From positions 1 through 10,087 of the forward strand of contig CAZVSU010000079.1 in assembly GCA_964629645.1 (NCBI GenBank): a DNA stretch of 10,087 nucleotides. Direction: 5' to 3'. The stretch comes from JAAKFL01 sp964629645. Its GTDB lineage: Bacteria > Chlamydiota > Chlamydiia > Chlamydiales > SLFE01. The notes under the pieces were generated by a model. It saw nothing but the letters and a program-made list of their open reading frames with translations, was not told where the DNA came from and searched no databases. The position numbers and the translations under genes were made by a program. Every line of letters starts with the position of its first letter. Positions within the stretch are counted from its first letter, which is position 1. Below, in pieces: positions 7,259 through 10,087 of this stretch.

Positions 7259-7836
7259 ATCTAATCGAGTTCATCGGTTTTATTATCACCATGATCGCCA
7301 TGTTTGCGATCTTGGTGAGGCGATCGATGGAAGAGAGAAAAAGACGAAAAGATCCGGAAGCCTACGAGCGGGAAGAAGAGGAAAGAGAAAAAGCGCTTCG
7401 GGAATTCCTCCGCAATCTCGATGTCGACGTCGAGGAACCCAAAAAAAAACCAGCGTCTCCTCCGCCGGCCCCAGCCGTGACGGAGGAGTCTCCGAAGCCG
7501 AAAGCGCGGCCGTCTCGCACTGTACGCGATAATTACGAGTTTGCAAGCCGCATCAAGCAATACGAGGAGACAAAAGGGGTTCAGTCACGGGTTTTTGAGA
7601 CTGAGATCGGTCAAAAAGAGTTCGATGAGATCGGTCAAGAGATTGTCACGGGAGATCTTTTCATGCAGCCCGGCCTCGGGGCCTATGAAATTGGCCAGCC
7701 CTCATCAGGCACGTCCCGCGGAGCAAAAATCTTAAAGAGGCTCGAAAGGCCGTCCGATATTGTCATCTACCATGAAATTCTGGCAAAACCGAGAGGACAT
7801 CAAAAGAACTTCCTTCCCCACGACTTAAGTGAATGA
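7255..7836 (+). CDS. Uncharacterised single-pass membrane protein with proline-rich linker and EIGQ motifs
   Basis: This 193-residue protein is not recognised by name. One membrane helix (about 4-21) is followed by a strongly charged, probably helical segment (22-64), a proline/lysine linker (65-88) and a C-terminal part with three EIGQ motifs (117-120, 125-128, 145-148). It ends in a helix reading PSDIVIYHEILAKPRG. Positive charges directly after the helix suggest that the C-terminal part is cytoplasmic. The first two EIGQ motifs are encoded by an exact 12-base direct repeat (7603-7614 and 7627-7638). The start overlaps the floA stop (ATGA at 7255-7258), with AAAGGGG about ten bases upstream, and its stop overlaps yggS in the same way. 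The context suggests a partner of the FloA/NfeD membrane assembly. That role is inferred. Confidence 0.85.
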   Translation: MNLIEFIGFIITMIAMFAILVRRSMEERKRRKDPEAYEREEEEREKALREFLRNLDVDVEEPKKKPASPPPAPAVTEESPKPKARPSRTVRDNYEFASRIKQYEETKGVQSRVFETEIGQKEFDEIGQEIVTGDLFMQPGLGAYEIGQPSSGTSRGAKILKRLERPSDIVIYHEILAKPRGHQKNFLPHDLSE

Positions 7837-8489
7837 CACAAAATTACTGCCAAGTTCTCGAGTCGATTCGAGCCCATGCTGAGCAGGTAGGGCGCGACCC
7901 TTCAGCAATCACCCTGGTCGCTGTGACGAAACACCATCCCCTCGAGGAGATTCAAGAGCTTTATGATGCTGGCGCCCGGTCGTTTGGAGAAAGCCGCGTT
8001 CAAGAGGCGATCCCAAAGCTGGAGCAGGCCCTTTTCTCCGCAGACTGGCATTTTATCGGGACGCTCCAAAAAAATAAGCTGAATAAAGTGCTCGGTCGCT
8101 TTGCTTTGATTCACTCAGTCGATAGTCAGCAGCTTGCAGAGGCGATAGCCAAAAGAGCTGACCGAAAAGAGCCCCTCTTGCTGCAAGTCAATACCTCCGG
8201 AGAAAAGGCTAAACATGGACTCTCTCCCGAAGAATGGGAACAAGCATGGCCCCGTCTTTTAGATCTTCCCCATCTTGATGTACAAGGCTTGATGACCATG
8301 GCGCCCCATACAGATGATGACGCCGTCATACGCCGCTGTTTCGCCGCTTTGAGGCAATTTCGCGATCATCTCGAAACTAAATATAGCGTTCCGCTGCCTC
8401 ATTTATCGATGGGGATGAGTCACGATTACACGATCGCAATCGAAGAGGGAGCGACTCTCCTTCGTATTGGATCCGCTCTCTTTCAATAA
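7833..8489 (+). CDS. yggS: YggS/PLPBP family pyridoxal phosphate homeostasis protein
   Basis: This 218-residue protein has the fold-type III PLP-binding barrel of the YggS/PROSC family, which buffers free PLP and has no known classical enzymatic activity. The visible signatures are the PLP lysine in LVAVTKHH (Lys33), FGESRVQEA, WHFIGTLQKNK, LLQVNTSGEKAKHG, GLMTMAP and the phosphate-binding end LSMGMSHDY...LRIGSALF. The order and length fit the family (about 220-235 residues). It begins at the ATGA overlap at 7833-7836 with no separate Shine-Dalgarno sequence, so translation probably depends on the preceding gene. The association with PLP-dependent HemL elsewhere in the window may be accidental. 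It is the last gene of the operon in the strict sense; the FAS1 gene lies 55 bases beyond. Confidence 0.94.
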   Translation: MTQNYCQVLESIRAHAEQVGRDPSAITLVAVTKHHPLEEIQELYDAGARSFGESRVQEAIPKLEQALFSADWHFIGTLQKNKLNKVLGRFALIHSVDSQQLAEAIAKRADRKEPLLLQVNTSGEKAKHGLSPEEWEQAWPRLLDLPHLDVQGLMTMAPHTDDDAVIRRCFAALRQFRDHLETKYSVPLPHLSMGMSHDYTIAIEEGATLLRIGSALFQ

Positions 8490-8512
8490 CTTACGATTTG
8501 GTCTCTTATTTG

Positions 8513-8527
8513 CTTGTGATAAACAAG
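8513..8527 (+). repeat. Small inverted repeat before the FAS1 gene
   Basis: CTTGT-GATAA-ACAAG is a perfect five-base-arm hairpin ending four bases before the Shine-Dalgarno sequence of the FAS1 gene. No T tract follows, so it is not an intrinsic terminator on the + strand. It could be a leader hairpin, and GATAAA (8518-8523) could instead serve as a weak extended -10 (TGTGATAAA). Confidence 0.25.
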
Positions 8528-8531
8528 ATTC

Positions 8532-8541
8532 AAGGAGGTGA
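8532..8541 (+). promoter_or_regulatory. Near-perfect Shine-Dalgarno sequence for the FAS1 gene
   Basis: AAGGAGGTGA is a ten-base complement of the conserved 16S rRNA 3' end. It is placed with six bases between GGAGG and ATG 8545. It is the longest Shine-Dalgarno match in the window and fixes the start of the FAS1 gene. Efficient translation is expected. Confidence 0.85.
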
Positions 8542-8544
8542 ATC

Positions 8545-9042
8545 ATGCCACAAATTTTGACAGCCCTCATAGCGTTAATGGTCATGGGGTCCGGATCTCT
8601 TGGCGCAAGTCCGAACGCTGACGAGGACATCGATGTGAGCCAGCCAAGTTTTGTCAATATCGTGCTCAGAAAACCGAATATTTATGCCGATATTCCCCAA
8701 AATCAAAAAATCACAATTTTCGCACCCTCTGATGAGGCGTTTTCCAAGCTGAGCCCTGAGGTGAAAGACAATATCTTCAAGCCCGAATATGGCAAGCAGC
8801 TGCAAACTCTGATGAATGCACACGTCGTCCGAGGGAACTATCCCTTAGAGATGCTTGAGGATGGAATGGTTTTGCAATCGGAAGAAGGGAGTGAGCTTAA
8901 AATCACCAAAAAAGGGGACAAAGTTTTTGTCAACGAGGCTGAAGTGACAGAGCCCGACGGGATCATCAGAAGAGGAAGCATGCATACGATCAATCGGGTT
9001 TTGGTGCCGGAAGATATGACGTTAAAGGAGATGAAGCAGTAG
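8545..9042 (+). CDS. Exported fasciclin (FAS1) domain protein
   Basis: This 165-residue protein has a hydrophobic N-terminus consistent with a signal peptide (about 1-20, ending SLGA; no lipobox cysteine). One FAS1 domain (about 31-156) follows. The family landmarks are present in order: ITIFAPSDEAF (first conserved box), the central NAHVVRGNY (YH-type motif) and GSMHTINRVLVP (second box), with KVFVNEAEV between the last two. FAS1 domains mediate cell-surface or matrix adhesion in many organisms; the ligand here is unknown. It should sit in the periplasm or on the surface. It lies 55 bases after yggS with no terminator between, so it may be read from the operon or from a weak local promoter. 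Its last 53 bases overlap the end of the F-box gene on the other strand. Confidence 0.9.
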   Translation: MPQILTALIALMVMGSGSLGASPNADEDIDVSQPSFVNIVLRKPNIYADIPQNQKITIFAPSDEAFSKLSPEVKDNIFKPEYGKQLQTLMNAHVVRGNYPLEMLEDGMVLQSEEGSELKITKKGDKVFVNEAEVTEPDGIIRRGSMHTINRVLVPEDMTLKEMKQ

Positions 9043-9769
9043 CGCTTCTCTCCAGATCGATCGCATGGCGGACCCACCGCTTCACAGCGCGGTAATGCTT
9101 TGTCATGCACCCGTTTATCGTGACCCAGCAGATATGCCAAACACCCTCCATTGTATAAGGCGCAAAAATATAGCGAATGCCCCCGATTCTGTCATCATAA
9201 CGCAAAATCCCAAAACCAAAGGTGTCCATCGCGCCGATCTTTCTTTTCTGGCGAAATTGCAAAACGGCGCCGTTTTCAACGCGAAAAATGTGCCGAATCC
9301 CCGGCTGACTGGGTTCCATCGTTTTTTCTGTTGGAATCTTGTGGTAGATGTGTGGACCGCCGCACAGTGCGTAGAATACCTCCAATGTGCTTGAGTCGAA
9401 TCTCAAGTAGCTGAATAGACGTCTCCTCGCCCTAATTTTCTGCTTTTGACTGTCAAAGGGGAGCGCCTCAACATGAGTCAGCAGCGCTTTATGCCGCTCC
9501 GTCATGCAAAACTCGGTAAAAAAATGGCGCCTCGTCAAAACTTTCCAATTCTCGACGTTTGCTTCAGGAGTCCACCCCTCAGATAACTTTAAGTAAGCAT
9601 TTTTCCAGAACGGCCCGCCGTCAATCAAACGCTTCCATTTTCTGCAGACCTGCTCAGCTGAATGGAGGCTGAAAAAATCGCAAAAATCTAATACATGACT
9701 GACAAGCTCTTCAGGGAGCCATTGAATAGGGGGCCGCTGAGAGTCTGTAGAGTGTTTTCTAATTTCCAT
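8990..9769 (-). CDS. F-box domain protein, probable host-directed effector
   Basis: From ATG 9769 this encodes 259 residues. Residues about 18-61 form an F-box: LPEELVSHVLDFCDFFSL, then the VCRKWKRLI helix and FWKNAYLKL. This is the eukaryotic pattern that binds Skp1 in SCF ubiquitin ligases. The rest (about 62-259), with GIRHIFRVENGAVLQF and a Trp-rich stretch MEGVWHICWVTI, has no domain I can name and may choose the substrate. F-box proteins are known in amoeba-associated chlamydiae and act, or are presumed to act, in host cells. No signal peptide is visible; type III export would fit. The start is set by AAAGGAGGAG (9780-9771). The frame is open further to a TTG at 9916, but that extension lacks a ribosome site and overlaps another gene. 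The role is inferred from the F-box alone. Confidence 0.88.
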   Translation of the reverse strand: MEIRKHSTDSQRPPIQWLPEELVSHVLDFCDFFSLHSAEQVCRKWKRLIDGGPFWKNAYLKLSEGWTPEANVENWKVLTRRHFFTEFCMTERHKALLTHVEALPFDSQKQKIRARRRLFSYLRFDSSTLEVFYALCGGPHIYHKIPTEKTMEPSQPGIRHIFRVENGAVLQFRQKRKIGAMDTFGFGILRYDDRIGGIRYIFAPYTMEGVWHICWVTINGCMTKHYRAVKRWVRHAIDLERSATASSPLTSYLPAPKPD

Positions 9770-9770
9770 A

Positions 9771-9808
9771 CTCCTCCTTTTTACTAAAGGAGGCGGTTTT
9801 TTTCTCCT
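9771..9808 (-). promoter_or_regulatory. Hairpin that pairs the Shine-Dalgarno sequence of the F-box gene
   Basis: On the - strand, CCTCCTTT (9793-9786) pairs perfectly over eight bases with AAAGGAGG (9780-9773) around the loop AGTAA. The paired arm is the Shine-Dalgarno sequence, immediately before ATG 9769. A second, weaker pairing is possible between upstream AGGAG (9808-9804) and CTCCT in the anti-Shine-Dalgarno arm, which would free the ribosome site. The pairing is seen directly; a regulatory role is inferred. Confidence 0.45.
9773..9803 (+). terminator. Possible + strand intrinsic terminator
   Basis: The same palindrome read on the + strand (CCTCCTTT, loop TTACT, AAAGGAGG) is followed after CGG by seven T (9797-9803). 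It is the first terminator-like structure I see downstream of the FAS1 gene, so it could end transcripts that run antisense through the F-box gene. The three-base gap before the T tract weakens it. Confidence 0.35.
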
Positions 9809-9828
9809 GGTTTTTAACAATGCGGTTG

Positions 9829-9847
9829 TGCTACTATGAAATTTCAT
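9829..9847 (+). promoter_or_regulatory. Candidate extended -10 promoter with palindrome
   Basis: TGCTACTAT (9829-9837) fits the extended -10 pattern TGnTAnnAT. No clear -35 is found at the usual distance. The perfect 12-base palindrome ATGAAATTTCAT (9836-9847) overlaps the presumed start point and could be an operator. It would drive the frame that runs off the window end. Confidence 0.3.
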
Positions 9848-9861
9848 TAATGGTGTTTTCG

Positions 9862-10087
9862 ATGTCCTCTCTCCTTTACTTTTCCTATCAAACCGTCGGT
9901 CCCAATATGTGGACAAAAAAAGAGGTCAAAACCTTGATTCGCCAGATCGAAGCGAATAAAAAAAAGATTCAAGAGGTTGCCGATTTCGCCGAGATCACAA
10001 CAGGTCATTCTGAATTTGATCAAAACACCAGAATTTATCATCTTTCGCCGAAAGACCCCTTCATTCATGAAGGGGATGTAAGGCGAA
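9862..10087 (+). CDS. Partial reading frame running off the window, function unknown
   Basis: From ATG 9862 the frame is open for 75 codons to the window edge. In-frame ATGs at 9820, 9850 and 9907 are alternative starts; none has a Shine-Dalgarno sequence. The visible protein has a short apolar start (SSLLYFSYQTVG), a lysine-rich helical stretch (WTKKEVKTLIRQIEANKKKIQEV) and then NTRIYHLSPKDPFIHEG. No family is recognised. Codon endings resemble those of the neighbouring genes, which favours this frame over the - strand frame covering the same bases. It is divergent from the F-box gene. Confidence 0.5.
   Translation, partial: MSSLLYFSYQTVGPNMWTKKEVKTLIRQIEANKKKIQEVADFAEITTGHSEFDQNTRIYHLSPKDPFIHEGDVRR
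10042..10075. repeat. Two adjacent inverted repeats inside the partial frame
   Basis: CTTTC-GCC-GAAAG (10042-10054) is followed after one base by CCCCTTCA-TTCA-TGAAGGGG (10056-10075), a perfect eight-base-arm hairpin. Neither is followed by a T tract on the + strand. They lie within codons of the partial reading frame and may be coincidental to coding. Confidence 0.35.

Noticed and set aside
7245..7532. + strand frame of 95 codons overlapping the start of the EIGQ protein gene
   Set aside because: It is an alternate frame. The frame starting at 7255 has the ATGA overlap, a membrane helix and continuous coding to 7836.
9770..9916. Extension of the F-box protein to a TTG start at 9916
   Set aside because: ATG 9769 has a strong Shine-Dalgarno sequence, while the TTG has none. 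The extension is low-complexity basic sequence and lies antisense to another plausible frame.
9847..10068. - strand frame of 73 codons at the window end
   Set aside because: It lacks a ribosome site, and the opposite + strand frame shows more gene-like codon use.

Overview
The window most likely comes from a member of the phylum Chlamydiae outside the classical Chlamydiaceae (an amoeba-associated, Parachlamydia/Waddlia/Criblamydia-like lineage). This is inferred from a eukaryote-style F-box protein beside ordinary bacterial housekeeping genes, several lineage-restricted proteins that I do not recognise, and mid-range base composition. It is a judgement from content; no database search was possible.

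Left part (1-2608). hemL, encoding glutamate-1-semialdehyde aminomutase of the C5 heme pathway, sits on the + strand behind a run of nine G and a weak promoter-like motif. Facing it on the - strand is a broken gene (about 2411 down to 1298). Its frame can be restored to 371 codons by adding one base in a G run near its start and one base in an A run near its end. Its 3' end overlaps the end of hemL. An AT-rich divergent spacer (2437-2608) follows.

Middle (2609-3567). A single Gly/Ala-rich protein of 303 residues, apparently made of two related hydrophobic modules, has a good ribosome binding site and ends at a strong intrinsic terminator.

Core (3599-8489). A tight five-gene + strand operon encodes: a 737-residue NfeD/ClpP-type membrane protease whose extra N-terminal ClpP-like domain has lost both catalytic residues; a short NfeD protein; the flotillin-like SPFH protein FloA; an uncharacterised single-pass membrane protein with a proline-rich linker and three EIGQ motifs; and a YggS/PLPBP-family PLP-binding protein. 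The first junction is a 1-base gap and the next three are 4-base ATGA overlaps, so these proteins are probably made together. NfeD and flotillin genes are a known pairing in bacterial membrane microdomain systems. The degenerate protease domain and the EIGQ protein are the unusual parts.

Right part (8490-10087). A small exported fasciclin (FAS1) domain protein has a near-perfect Shine-Dalgarno sequence. An oppositely oriented F-box protein, probably a host-directed ubiquitin-pathway effector, overlaps it by 53 bases at the 3' end. The Shine-Dalgarno sequence of the F-box gene lies inside a perfect 8-bp hairpin that also looks like a terminator on the other strand. A divergent + strand reading frame runs off the window end. 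No tRNA, rRNA, CRISPR array or insertion sequence was seen.
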